64,000 nt of DNA from JBIYSM02 sp044759095 (GTDB lineage: Bacteria; Bacillota; Bacilli; Brevibacillales; Brevibacillaceae), in NCBI RefSeq assembly GCF_044759095.2, contig NZ_JBIYSM020000009.1, positions 41,875-105,874 on the forward strand. The letters run 5' to 3'. This document shows positions 43,310 through 51,716 of the stretch, piece after piece (positions within the stretch are counted from its first letter, which is position 1; each line of letters opens with the position of its first letter). The position numbers were made by a program, and so were the translations under genes. The notes beneath the pieces were generated by a model, which saw nothing but the letters and a program-made list of their open reading frames with translations, did not search any database and was not told where the DNA came from.

Positions 43310-44674
43310 CTAGCGAGCCACTTTCAATTCTTTGGCCAGTTGGGCCACGCCTTCCTCGATGCAGGCCAGCACATAATCGATCTGCTCATAGGAGATGATG
43401 GCAGGCGGCTCGATTCGGACCACGGTCGCATTGTTGATCGTTCCGCCGACCAGAATCTTTTTGCCGAACAGAATTTTGGCCAGCGAGTACCCCAGGCTGT
43501 TGGAGGCGAATTCCATACCGATCAACAGTCCTTTGCCGCGCACGTCGACGAGCACTTCCGGGTGCTTTTCCTGAATGTCACGCAGGTTGACCATGAAGTA
43601 GTCTCCTTTTTCCTTGGCCATCTGCGGAATGTTGTCTTCCAGAATCGTGCGGATGCCAGCGATAGCCCCGGCGCAGCAAAGCGGGTTGCCCCCGAACGTG
43701 GACGAACCGAGCAGGAAAGGATTTTCCTCCATTTTGTCCCACCATTTGCGTTTTGCCACCATGGCTGCGATCGGCATGACGCCGCCGCCGAACGCTTTGC
43801 CCAACGTCATGATATCCGGCACGACGTTCCAGTGGTCCACGCCAAAGAGCGTACCGGTCCGCCCCATACCAGTCTGTACCTCGTCGACGATCAGAAGACA
43901 CTCGTACTTGTCGCAAATCTCGCGCAATCGCGGCAGGTAATCGTCAGGCGGGATGTTGACTCCGCCTTCTCCCTGGATCGGTTCAACGATCACCCCGGCA
44001 ACCGTTTCACCCGTGGCAATCAGCATGCGGATCGCTTGCTCGACGGCGTCGGCGTCCCCGTACGGCACATGCTGGAAACCTGGCACCAGCGGGAAGTACG
44101 GCTCACGGAAAGTAGACTTGCCTGACGCGGAGAGGGAACCAAAGGTTTTGCCGTGGAAGCCCCGCTCCGTAGAAATGAAGTATTTTTTGCCAGTCGCCAG
44201 ACGAGCCAGCTTCAGCGCCATTTCGTTGGCTTCCGTACCGCAGTTGACCAGGTAAGTGTGCTGCAGATCGCCTGGCGTGATGTACGCCACCAGCTTGGAG
44301 AGGTATCCACGCAGCGGGTCCACCATCTCCTGGCTGTGCAGCGCGTAACGTTTCAACTGTGCCTCGACGGCCTTCACCACGTTGGGATGACGGTGGCCCA
44401 GCAGGTACACCCCGTATCCGCCCAGACAATCAATGTACTCGTCTCCCATCGTGTCGCGAAATACTGCCCCTTCATCCTCCCACTCCACGACGGAGAAATC
44501 CGTCGACACCGACTTGCGGTGCGCCAAGATCGCCTTCGTGACATGGTTCGTGAAGTTCTCAATTGAATCACTGACAATCTGTTTCTTTTGATCCACCGTC
44601 AAAGTCTCACTCTCAATAAATCCGAGAATTTCTTTGGCCAGTGCCAATGACTCCTCTCGCGACTTTCGTTCCAT
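43310..44674 (-). CDS. patA: Putrescine aminotransferase (class III, PLP-dependent)
   Basis: This 454-residue aminotransferase matches the YgjG/PatA pattern: N-terminal SREESLALAKEILGFIESETLT, GGYGVYLLGHRHPNV, CGTEANEMALKLAR, IVDEVQTGMGRTG and the PLP-binding Lys in MTLGKAFGGGVMP. It converts putrescine and 2-oxoglutarate to 4-aminobutanal and glutamate. It is the first gene of a two-gene operon with the aldehyde dehydrogenase. A sigma-54 promoter and an activator palindrome upstream tie it to the pot operon. Confidence 0.9.
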   Translation of the reverse strand: MERKSREESLALAKEILGFIESETLTVDQKKQIVSDSIENFTNHVTKAILAHRKSVSTDFSVVEWEDEGAVFRDTMGDEYIDCLGGYGVYLLGHRHPNVVKAVEAQLKRYALHSQEMVDPLRGYLSKLVAYITPGDLQHTYLVNCGTEANEMALKLARLATGKKYFISTERGFHGKTFGSLSASGKSTFREPYFPLVPGFQHVPYGDADAVEQAIRMLIATGETVAGVIVEPIQGEGGVNIPPDDYLPRLREICDKYECLLIVDEVQTGMGRTGTLFGVDHWNVVPDIMTLGKAFGGGVMPIAAMVAKRKWWDKMEENPFLLGSSTFGGNPLCCAGAIAGIRTILEDNIPQMAKEKGDYFMVNLRDIQEKHPEVLVDVRGKGLLIGMEFASNSLGYSLAKILFGKKILVGGTINNATVVRIEPPAIISYEQIDYVLACIEEGVAQLAKELKVAR

Positions 44675-44717
44675 TTTACCCCACCTTTTCGCAGAATGAA
44701 TTTTCGAAATAATTTGT

Positions 44718-44734
44718 AAGCAAGTATGATGCCA
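44718..44734 (-). promoter_or_regulatory. Sigma-54 (-24/-12) promoter of the patA operon
   Basis: On the minus strand TGGCAT-CATAC-TTGCTT has the invariant GG and GC at 10-nt spacing and matches the consensus except for one base. It lies 44 nt before the patA start. Confidence 0.82.
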
Positions 44735-44807
44735 TTCTACGTAATCCCGTTTTGCACGGATTTTTACGATCTGGAGGTAATTTTCATCGATGAAAGTGAG
44801 AAATCAC

Positions 44808-44823
44808 TTCTCATAAATGAGAA
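44808..44823 (-). promoter_or_regulatory. Upstream activator site candidate for patA
   Basis: TTCTCA-TAAA-TGAGAA has the same arms and spacing as the site at 34030-34045. An overlapping second palindrome (GTGAGAA-ATCAC-TTCTCA, from 44796) extends it. It lies about 74 nt upstream of the -24 box, a normal distance for an enhancer site. Confidence 0.65.
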
Positions 44824-44840
44824 TTTTTGACGTGTCTTGA

Positions 44841-45101
44841 TCTTACGGTACCAATCATGATGAATCGTCGCATGTACGAAAAGCGAGAAATATCCCTGAA
44901 GCCGATCTAATCCTGCACGCGGTCGGCTATTCAGACGACACAGATTTTTCGCTTCTGGAGATCTTCCAGATCGAGAACAACTTCGTCAAAGGACATCTCG
45001 GTCCCATACTCGCCCCAAAGGTTGACGAGATTCTAACGGACATTCTCAAAGATCCTCTTTGCAAGGGATTTCGTTACACTCGTACGGTATGGTGGATATG
45101 A
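44841..45101 (+). pseudogene. Possible gene remnant (86-codon open frame without start codon)
   Basis: Between a TGA at 44838 and a TGA at 45099 the frame stays open and reads like real protein, for example EADLILHAVGYSDDTDFSLL and then GHLGPILAPKVDEILTDI. It has no ATG, GTG or TTG start in frame and no ribosome binding site. I do not recognise the family. It could be the tail of a lost gene or a chance open stretch. It fills most of the otherwise gene-free 0.5-kb gap at 44675-45173. Confidence 0.35.
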
Positions 45102-45123
45102 GGGACTTGTGGTTTAAAAGATA

Positions 45124-45154
45124 AAACCCGTATCGGTACACACGATACGGGTTT
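45124..45154. terminator. Strong intrinsic terminator after the NAGPA-domain gene
   Basis: A perfect 12-bp stem, AAACCCGTATCG (45124-45135) / CGATACGGGTTT (45143-45154), has a 7-nt loop. T tracts on the minus strand fit termination of the gene ending at 45174. Confidence 0.88.
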
Positions 45155-45173
45155 ACACCTTTTGAGAATCCAT

Positions 45174-46253
45174 TCACGGCATGATGACGATATTGCTTAC
45201 CACCGGCCGCTCCCTGCCGTCAGAGGGGCGATTCAGGATTCGTCCCTTGTAGTAGAAGGCACTTGAGCCGCCACCGTCCAGGTTGTAGGCGTCAACAACA
45301 TGAAACTCCTGCAGTTTTCGCTGCGCTTCCTCCAGGGTGACGCCGCTGCTCCAGCCTTTTCGTCTGCCGTCGATGACAATCAGCAGCAGATCTCCGTTGT
45401 CGAAATGACCAATCAAGGTGCGAGGTTGTTTGGTCTGGGCCCAATCGCGGGGGATCGGCATGCGTTTGCCGTCCTTAAGGAGTGTGGGCAAAAAGCTTGC
45501 CCCTTGGAGAATCCCCATTTGATTGATCTGGTCCTGCGAGGTGATTTTTCCCCCGACCAGTCTGCCTTTGTTGTTAAACCCAACAAAGCTTATCCGCTGA
45601 TCGTTCGAAAAGGTCCGAATCTTGCCGTCAACGACCGTAATGCCGATGGGAGACAAGAGACCGTTTTTGCCCTTCATGAAGCCGCCGGCGTTGATTGCGA
45701 GCACTGCCCCTGTTCGCTTGCCGGCGTGGCTCGTCGTCTCCCCTTTGCCTCTTATGGAATCGTTGGCCAGCACCATTTTCAATGCCCGAGGGTTTTTCAG
45801 ACGCACTTTGGCCATGTACCCCCGGTAACCCGATTCCTCCAGCGAATACACCTTTACGTTGGCGTTCGGTCCAAAGGTTTGTCCCACAGGATCGCCCAAC
45901 AGGTTCGAGAGGATGGTGTCGAGCACGTCAGCTGACTTTTTCGTCTGGGACTGGCTGTCGGCCAACAATTCGTGAATCTTTTTGTTTTGTTCTTCATACT
46001 CTTGCTTTTCCTCAGCCGCTTTCCCCTGGATCTGTGCAATGGCCTCCTCCGTCTCTTCCAACACTTTCCTTGTTTCCGCCAGACGGTTTTCCAGTGCGGC
46101 AGTCTGTTCACTGGAAGCCTTGGCCACAAGTGTGAGTGAATTCAGCGGAAGCTTGTCCGCAGGAGCGGCTTGGGCAAAAGCGACCATAAACCCAAGTGCA
46201 GGTGCAAACAAAAAGGCAAAAAAGCGATGAACCCTACCAAGCACGAGCGGCAT
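45174..46253 (-). CDS. Exported phosphodiester glycosidase (NAGPA) domain protein with coiled coil
   Basis: This 359-residue protein has a signal or membrane segment (about 10-30), a coiled coil (about 50-105, rich in Glu, Lys and Gln) and a C-terminal NAGPA domain (about 130-359) with GAVLAINAGGF, GHFDNGDLLLIVIDGR and YNLDGGGSSAFYYKGRILN. NAGPA-type domains cleave phosphodiester-linked sugars; bacterial members are thought to act on cell-wall glycopolymers. It overlaps the preceding gene by 20 nt; that gene also encodes a membrane-anchored coiled-coil protein, so the two may form a complex. Confidence 0.82.
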   Translation of the reverse strand: MPLVLGRVHRFFAFLFAPALGFMVAFAQAAPADKLPLNSLTLVAKASSEQTAALENRLAETRKVLEETEEAIAQIQGKAAEEKQEYEEQNKKIHELLADSQSQTKKSADVLDTILSNLLGDPVGQTFGPNANVKVYSLEESGYRGYMAKVRLKNPRALKMVLANDSIRGKGETTSHAGKRTGAVLAINAGGFMKGKNGLLSPIGITVVDGKIRTFSNDQRISFVGFNNKGRLVGGKITSQDQINQMGILQGASFLPTLLKDGKRMPIPRDWAQTKQPRTLIGHFDNGDLLLIVIDGRRKGWSSGVTLEEAQRKLQEFHVVDAYNLDGGGSSAFYYKGRILNRPSDGRERPVVSNIVIMP

Positions 46254-46746
46254 CCTCCAGCTTTTTCAAGGAAGCTTTCAGTTCGATCAGCTGCTTGTTC
46301 AACTGGTCGATTCTCACCTGCAAAGCCTGCTTGGTTTCGTTGGTCCCGCCGATGGTCTCACCCGTAAGCTGCAGCTCTTCTTCAATCGATGTCAATCCGT
46401 CTTGAACGCGTTTCATCTCTTCTTCCACGAGAACCAGCTGCCCTTGCAGCTGCTCCATCTGTTTCTGGTTGAAGGCTTGTACCTCTTGAATTCGCTGGTC
46501 GATATGACGCTGATGCATCTCCAGCGTATGGTTGGCATAAACGTACCCTCCATAGGCCAATCCTCCCCACAGCAGTACGGCCAGCAGAACCGGCAGCACG
46601 CTGCGTTTCCCTTTCGTTTGGACCATGTCCTTCGCCGGGAACAGACCTGGAAAGAAGCTGTCTCTCCTGCGCCTTCTCACTTTTTTCTCGGCTGCAGGAG
46701 CGTGCAGTGAAGTGGAATGCGAAGCGGGAACGTATTCTTTGCTCAC
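46234..46746 (-). CDS. Membrane-anchored coiled-coil protein
   Basis: This 170-residue protein has a basic, cytoplasmic N-terminus with KKVRRRRRD, one membrane helix (VLPVLLAVLLWGGLAYGGYVYA), and then a long extracytoplasmic coiled coil up to the C-terminus. No enzymatic motif is seen. The GTG at 46746 is preferred because AGGAGGAGG precedes it. It overlaps and precedes the NAGPA-domain gene. Confidence 0.7.
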   Translation of the reverse strand: MSKEYVPASHSTSLHAPAAEKKVRRRRRDSFFPGLFPAKDMVQTKGKRSVLPVLLAVLLWGGLAYGGYVYANHTLEMHQRHIDQRIQEVQAFNQKQMEQLQGQLVLVEEEMKRVQDGLTSIEEELQLTGETIGGTNETKQALQVRIDQLNKQLIELKASLKKLEDAARAW

Positions 46747-46950
46747 CGCTATCCTCCTCCTTTCCTGTGACAAAGGATGAGGTTTTATTATATCATAAAA
46801 CAAAATTCGACAGCCATTTTATTTATCCATCGGATCCCGGGATCGATAGGTCCAATTTCTCAATTGTCGCGAACCATGCAACCTTTCCCTTTATGAGAGT
46901 CGTCTAAGAGGGTACCGTAACCGTGTCACGTACTATCCTTCCCTCTTTGT

Positions 46951-46985
46951 GCAGCCGCTCAAGTCGCTTGGGCGGCTGTTCTTTT
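46951..46985 (+). terminator. Terminator-like hairpin without an upstream plus-strand gene
   Basis: CAGCCGC-T-CAAG / CTTG-G-GCGGCTG (46951-46977) is followed by TTCTTTTC. The nearest plus-strand gene before it is more than 6 kb away, so it may end an unseen short transcript or attenuate the DinB-family gene at 47076. The surrounding gap, 46747-47075, shows nothing else convincing. Confidence 0.5.
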
Positions 46986-47075
46986 CTCGCCTGCTGTTAA
47001 GATTGTCCTCCCCATCATCCAGCATATGGTAAAATATAGTCGTATGAATATTTGATTAGTTGAGGAGGTCTCTAA

Positions 47076-47570
47076 ATGAACCGCATGGAGTTGCTTCTGC
47101 ATGAACTGGAACTGACATTTGACAAAGAAGGATGGTTTCCGCCGTTGAAAGATGCGTTGAAAGGGCTGACGGCTGCACAGGCCAGTTGGCGGCCGCCGGG
47201 CGAAGCGGCCAACACCATCTGGGAGACCGTGAACCACATGCTCTTCTACAAGGAACGCCTGCTTCAAGTGATACAGGGTATCGATCCAATCCATACAGCG
47301 AACAGCAATGACGACACCTTTGCCGTCGATCACACCGTTGACGATGAAGAGGCTTGGCAGGCAACGATCAATCGTGCAGAGCGCATCCAACGGGAACTTC
47401 ACAATTTGCTCTCCGCCATGTCGGATGCCGATTTCGACCGCCTCTTTTCTCAGACATCTCTTGGACTCAGCACCTTCAACATCATCATGCATGACGCCTT
47501 TCACACCGGCCAGATCGTGCAGACCCGCAAACTGCAGGGTTCCTGGCCCGCCCGACGGTCATTTGATTGA
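47076..47570 (+). CDS. DinB-superfamily protein
   Basis: This 164-residue four-helix-bundle protein has three metal-binding histidine positions as in the DinB/YfiT superfamily: TVNHMLFYKERLL near residue 53, and MHDAFHTGQIVQ near 145. Members bind divalent metal and often act as thiol-dependent transferases (with bacillithiol in Firmicutes) or have unknown roles. GAGGAGG precedes the ATG. It stands alone with a terminator after it. Confidence 0.83.
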   Translation: MNRMELLLHELELTFDKEGWFPPLKDALKGLTAAQASWRPPGEAANTIWETVNHMLFYKERLLQVIQGIDPIHTANSNDDTFAVDHTVDDEEAWQATINRAERIQRELHNLLSAMSDADFDRLFSQTSLGLSTFNIIMHDAFHTGQIVQTRKLQGSWPARRSFD

Positions 47571-47572
47571 AA

Positions 47573-47603
47573 AAACGGAGTGTTCATCACCACCCCGTTT
47601 TCG
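47573..47603. terminator. Terminator between the DinB-family gene and gerC
   Basis: AAAACGG-AGTG / CACC-CCCGTTTT-type arms (47573-47583 and 47589-47601) lie between the two convergent stop codons, with A and T runs on the outside. It may serve both. Confidence 0.7.
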
Positions 47604-48812
47604 TTACGGCCTCCATTCCCGGCTGGGTGTTTCAAGAGTATTGCCGATATTGCGGATTTTCAAGTCTACCGTTACATCGAAGACGAGCTTCCGGAAAAAT
47701 TCACTCGGCTGTTTCCGGATCTCCTCGTACATTTCCGGTTCATTTTTTAGCCGGGTCGTCAGCCGAAACACGTCTGCCTTGTACCTGTTTTTCAGCTCTT
47801 CAGCGGTTTTCAACAGCCGATTTTTCAGCATGTCGGAGACCCGTTGTTCCAATCGTTCAATCTGCTCCGGCTTGTCAAAGGATGCCCCCAGGCACTGGTA
47901 TTCCATCATTTCCGAATCCAGCTCCACTTCAAACGTGACGTGAGGACGGCCCTGTCGAAATTCCGGTCTGATTTTGCAAACCCCCGCAAGAATCTGCAGC
48001 CCTGCTTTTTTGCCGCCGTAACATGGGAAGTGCAGGACCCCTCGTTGAATCTCATCCTGCAGGATGGAAATGTCCAGCATTTGATCCCTCGACAGGGAAC
48101 CGACCATCTTGAAGTTGTCAAATACCGCAGCTTCATTGATCACGATCTGTTTTTTTTGGTCCAGAGAGGCTTTGAGCAACAGAAACGGCATTTTGGTCCG
48201 GACGCTTTTGCTAACGGTACCCAGATTGGATTCCGGCACGAGCAGCGTCTGTTGAACGTTATTCGCCAATTCCGCGATGTGCAGGGTCGGGGTAGGTTCA
48301 GATATGCTCGGTGTTGAAAAAATCTCGAGAATGGAGCCCTTACCCACGATGATCTCCGTATGGCGGCGCATCTGGGGAAACCGGGTGAAAAAGTCGTACA
48401 GTTCGTTGATTCCCTTCCTGGCCACCTTTTCGCTCAGGACGATGGCCTGCAGGTGCGCCAGATTCGGCATGCGATCGACTCGCGTCACAATCCGCTCAAT
48501 TCCTTCTGTGATGGAGGGGGTCTCGATTTCGAAGTTTGTATAGCCCCTTTGCTGCTGACCCTGGGTACCGCCTCCCCCTCCCATCTGTCCTCCAGTGCTT
48601 TCTGCGGCCGATTCCACGATCTGTACGACAACCTGGTACATCCGCATCTCTTCTCCTTTGTAACGGGCAGGAGGCAGTTCGTCGATGCCCAGCCCGACCA
48701 CGATAGCGCGGTTTTCCAGTTCCCGGTAATCCCAGCACCCCGCAAGCAGAGCACTGATAACGCTGATGATCGCGGCAGCAAAGCCCCATTTCTTTGTCAA
48801 GTTCCGTATCAT
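47604..48812 (-). CDS. gerC: Spore germination lipoprotein, Ger(x)C family
   Basis: This 402-residue lipoprotein has the lipobox ALLAGC followed by WDYRELENRAIVVGLGID, the classic start of GerAC/GerBC proteins. The rest matches the family over its full length, with an insertion GGQMGGGGGTQGQQQ near residue 75. It is the outer lipid-anchored subunit of a nutrient germinant receptor. Its ATG overlaps the gerB stop by 4 nt, and it is the last gene of gerA-gerB-gerC. Confidence 0.93.
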   Translation of the reverse strand: MIRNLTKKWGFAAAIISVISALLAGCWDYRELENRAIVVGLGIDELPPARYKGEEMRMYQVVVQIVESAAESTGGQMGGGGGTQGQQQRGYTNFEIETPSITEGIERIVTRVDRMPNLAHLQAIVLSEKVARKGINELYDFFTRFPQMRRHTEIIVGKGSILEIFSTPSISEPTPTLHIAELANNVQQTLLVPESNLGTVSKSVRTKMPFLLLKASLDQKKQIVINEAAVFDNFKMVGSLSRDQMLDISILQDEIQRGVLHFPCYGGKKAGLQILAGVCKIRPEFRQGRPHVTFEVELDSEMMEYQCLGASFDKPEQIERLEQRVSDMLKNRLLKTAEELKNRYKADVFRLTTRLKNEPEMYEEIRKQPSEFFRKLVFDVTVDLKIRNIGNTLETPSREWRP

Positions 48813-49948
48813 TTTGGCTCACCTTCTTTTCCAGGAGGAGGGTGGAGTCCCAACATGCGTCGAACAAACACACCCGCAAAAAGCAGCAGTGGATAGCCAA
48901 ACAGGAAAACCATCCCGGCCTGGCCCACGCGGTCCGACCACTTCGCCATCACGATCAGATTATCCGGAATCTGTGACAGGAAATAAATCACCGGAACCAG
49001 CAAACCCATCCAGATCCGAAACGAAATGACAGGAACCATCCGATGCAGCGAAAAAGCTGTCGAGTAAAACGTAACAAGATGGGTGGTGAAGGCCAACGGC
49101 AGCCACAAGACCAGGAGCAGCAATTCGGCGCGCTCCACAAATTGCCGAACCACTTCAATGACTTTTGCCATGGTCACAACGGGGTACACTTGGGCAATGG
49201 CCACATCAGCACCAAGCGTAACCAACGTTCCCAACACGATAAAGCCGTAGAAACCCCCGGCCAGGGCAATCCCGGCAGCAGCATGGCGAAAGCTTTTATC
49301 CTTTTTGACCACAAATGGGTAATAGAGGAACAGAATTTCGAAACCAACGTACGAATAAGCGGTATTGGGAAGGGGCTGGATGATCGGGAGAAGGCCGTTC
49401 GTAAAGGGAACCCTCAGCTCGGACCAGTCCGCTTCCAGGTAAGCGAACAGGAAAAAGAACATCATCAACAGAAAGGTGATCGGTTGACCTGATTCGTTGA
49501 TGCGGACAATCGTCATGAGTCCATCCCAGGCGGCGTACAAGAGGGTGAGCAGCATGCCAAAAATGATCGCTTCCGTGGGCGTAAACGGCAGCATTTCCGC
49601 CCGGACCACTTCCGCCATCGTCCGCACACCGGTAATGGTAAAAAACAGGAGGTAGACGCCAAACATCAGGTTGATCACGAAGCCTGCCACGCGGCCGAAG
49701 ACTTTCACATTGTACTCAATCAGAGTATCTTCGGGAAAGAGACGGGCCGCGCGCAGCACCAGCCATAGCGCCACAAGCAAAAGGGCACCTGCCAGGATGA
49801 CCGTCAGCCAAGCGTCCTCGCGCGCTTTTTCAATCACGACCCGCGGCAGCGTGAGGAAGCCGACCCCGACGACTGTGCCGAACACGAGCAACACAAGCTG
49901 GATCGGGCTGATGGCGGGGCTCCCTTCATATCCTTTCATCGACACCAT
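48809..49948 (-). CDS. gerB: Spore germination receptor subunit, GerAB/endospore permease family
   Basis: This 379-residue protein has ten membrane helices of the APC-like GerAB family (starts EGSPAISPIQLVLLVFGTVVGVGFLTLP). In germinant receptors this subunit binds the nutrient. It starts 25 nt after gerA and overlaps gerC. Confidence 0.93.
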   Translation of the reverse strand: MVSMKGYEGSPAISPIQLVLLVFGTVVGVGFLTLPRVVIEKAREDAWLTVILAGALLLVALWLVLRAARLFPEDTLIEYNVKVFGRVAGFVINLMFGVYLLFFTITGVRTMAEVVRAEMLPFTPTEAIIFGMLLTLLYAAWDGLMTIVRINESGQPITFLLMMFFFLFAYLEADWSELRVPFTNGLLPIIQPLPNTAYSYVGFEILFLYYPFVVKKDKSFRHAAAGIALAGGFYGFIVLGTLVTLGADVAIAQVYPVVTMAKVIEVVRQFVERAELLLLVLWLPLAFTTHLVTFYSTAFSLHRMVPVISFRIWMGLLVPVIYFLSQIPDNLIVMAKWSDRVGQAGMVFLFGYPLLLFAGVFVRRMLGLHPPPGKEGEPK

Positions 49949-49972
49949 CCTTCCCTCTGAGAGATTGAGCCG

Positions 49973-51577
49973 CTACTTCTTCCGTTGTTCCTTGGTAGTC
50001 ATCGGCAGTGTCTTGGCTTTCGTCGAATCGAGCGGAGCGAGGAACGTCGGCCGATTCGTCAGCTTCTTGAATGACAACCGCACGAGCGTGTCCTTCCAAT
50101 CCCGTATGCGAAGCGGAGAGAGCGGCGCCAAATAGGGAACGCCAAACGAGACCAGCCGGGCCACATGGGCATGAATGAAGAAGAGCCCCAATAAAAATCC
50201 GTACAGTCCGAAAATGGAGCTGCACAGCAGCAGAAAGAAGCGCAATATCCTGTACGTGATCCCCAGCAGATACACAGGTGCCGTAAACGAGGAAATGGCC
50301 GTCAAGGAGACGATGACAACCGTGACAGGGCTGACCAGATTGGCGTTGACAGCTGCTTCCCCGATGACAAGACCGCCGATGATGCTGACTGCCTGTCCAA
50401 CAGGCTTGGGAAGCTTGACCCCAGCCTCCCGCAAAATCTCGATCATGATTTCCATTACAAAGATCTCCAGCACAATGGGCAGCGCCACTTTCACGCGGGC
50501 CGCATCCATGGAAATGACCAGCCGGGTCGGAATCAATTCGGGGTTGTACGCCACGAGCGACAGGTAGAGCCCGGGTATCGCAATGCTGAAGAGCAAGGCT
50601 AATATCCGCACAAACCGAATGAGTGTGGCGTACTGCCAACTGTTGTAGTAATCGTCCACGGTGTCCAACAGCTGGAAAAACGTAATCGGCAGGATCAGCG
50701 CATGAGAAGCGCCATCCACCATCACCACCACGCCTCCCTCCAGCAGGTAGGAACAGGCGACATCCGGTCGCTCGGTGGGCCGAAGTTGGGGAAATACGGA
50801 AAACGTGTTGTCTTCAAGCAGTTCCTGCAAATGGAGCTGTCCTTGCAATGCATCCGTATCGATGGAGGAAAGGCGCCTTTTTACTACTTCCACGATGCCG
50901 GGGTTGGCCACATCATGTAGATACAAAGTCGCTACTTGCTGTTTGCCCCGCCTTCCTATATGAACAGACTCGACACACAAATGCGGGTCGCGCAGTCGCT
51001 GACGGATCAGCGTGATATTGGTAGCGAGGATTTCCACAAAGCTTTCTCGCGGCCCAATCACGCTTTGTTCCGTTTCCGGAGCAGTGATGCCCCGCTTTTC
51101 TACTTTCTCTACGCGGATGGCAAGACCAGCTGCTGTTCCGTCTACCAGCAAGAGCGCTTTTCCGTTCATCAACTCCCCCATGGCGCTATGCCAGTCTTCC
51201 ACTCTGCGCGTGTCACTCACTGCGATCCGTCGCCCCATTACCGCCAGCGGATCGGGTATTGCGGCCTCCTCCGGCAAACAGGTCTCGTCTTCCTTTACGC
51301 CGTCGTCCCATTTCTCTTGCAGCGGAAACACGACGCGTTCACTCAACAGTTTCACATCGACAAGGGTAGTAAAATAAACCAACGATGCGCGCCATCCGGC
51401 GCAAATCAACGGATTCGTTGCAAAATCCGTGTTGCTTCCCAGCCATTGGGTAAGAAATTCGACGTTTTCCTGGAGAGATTGATGAATGGGTCCAGAGGGA
51501 ATTGAGTCTTTTCCTCTCTGTTTCTTCATCAGAGACGCTTTTGCTTTGCTCATGAATTTTCGTTGAAAGCTCCTCAT
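49973..51577 (-). CDS. gerA: Spore germination receptor subunit, GerA family
   Basis: This 534-residue protein has a soluble N-terminal region (about 1-290), a group of four or five helices (about 300-460) and a hydrophilic C-terminus. The GerAA signatures are LLVDGTAAGLAIRVE, SYLLEGGVVVMVDGASHALILP and VKLPKPVGQAVSIIGGLVIGEAAV. It forms the channel-like subunit of the receptor. The start is uncertain: ATG codons at 51577, 51553 and 51529 all lack a good ribosome site. It is the first gene of gerA-gerB-gerC. Confidence 0.9.
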   Translation of the reverse strand: MRSFQRKFMSKAKASLMKKQRGKDSIPSGPIHQSLQENVEFLTQWLGSNTDFATNPLICAGWRASLVYFTTLVDVKLLSERVVFPLQEKWDDGVKEDETCLPEEAAIPDPLAVMGRRIAVSDTRRVEDWHSAMGELMNGKALLLVDGTAAGLAIRVEKVEKRGITAPETEQSVIGPRESFVEILATNITLIRQRLRDPHLCVESVHIGRRGKQQVATLYLHDVANPGIVEVVKRRLSSIDTDALQGQLHLQELLEDNTFSVFPQLRPTERPDVACSYLLEGGVVVMVDGASHALILPITFFQLLDTVDDYYNSWQYATLIRFVRILALLFSIAIPGLYLSLVAYNPELIPTRLVISMDAARVKVALPIVLEIFVMEIMIEILREAGVKLPKPVGQAVSIIGGLVIGEAAVNANLVSPVTVVIVSLTAISSFTAPVYLLGITYRILRFFLLLCSSIFGLYGFLLGLFFIHAHVARLVSFGVPYLAPLSPLRIRDWKDTLVRLSFKKLTNRPTFLAPLDSTKAKTLPMTTKEQRKK

Positions 51578-51678
51578 CAGCTCATGACACTTCTTTCTGG
51601 CGCTTCCTCTTCTCGTGTGGAATAGTGTCTCCAGACAAATGGATATTCATGCAGAAGCTGGAAGGGTCAAAACCGCAC

Positions 51679-51714
51679 AAAAGCCGCTGGCGTCTTGTTT
51701 CGCCAACGGCTTTT
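51679..51714 (-). terminator. Intrinsic terminator after the yhbH gene
   Basis: AAAAGCCGCTGGCG (51679-51692) pairs with CGCCAACGGCTTTT (51701-51714) with one internal mismatch pair, followed by T residues on the minus strand. Confidence 0.82.
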
Positions 51715-51716
51715 GC

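Noticed and set aside
41963..44125. Plus-strand open frame of 720 codons antisense to aldehyde dehydrogenase and patA
   Set aside because: It spans two real genes and their junction on the other strand, with no ribosome site or recognisable motif.
46832..46845. GATCCCGGGATC palindrome as an operator
   Set aside because: It stands alone, with no promoter or regulator linked to it; a chance restriction-site-like palindrome is as likely.
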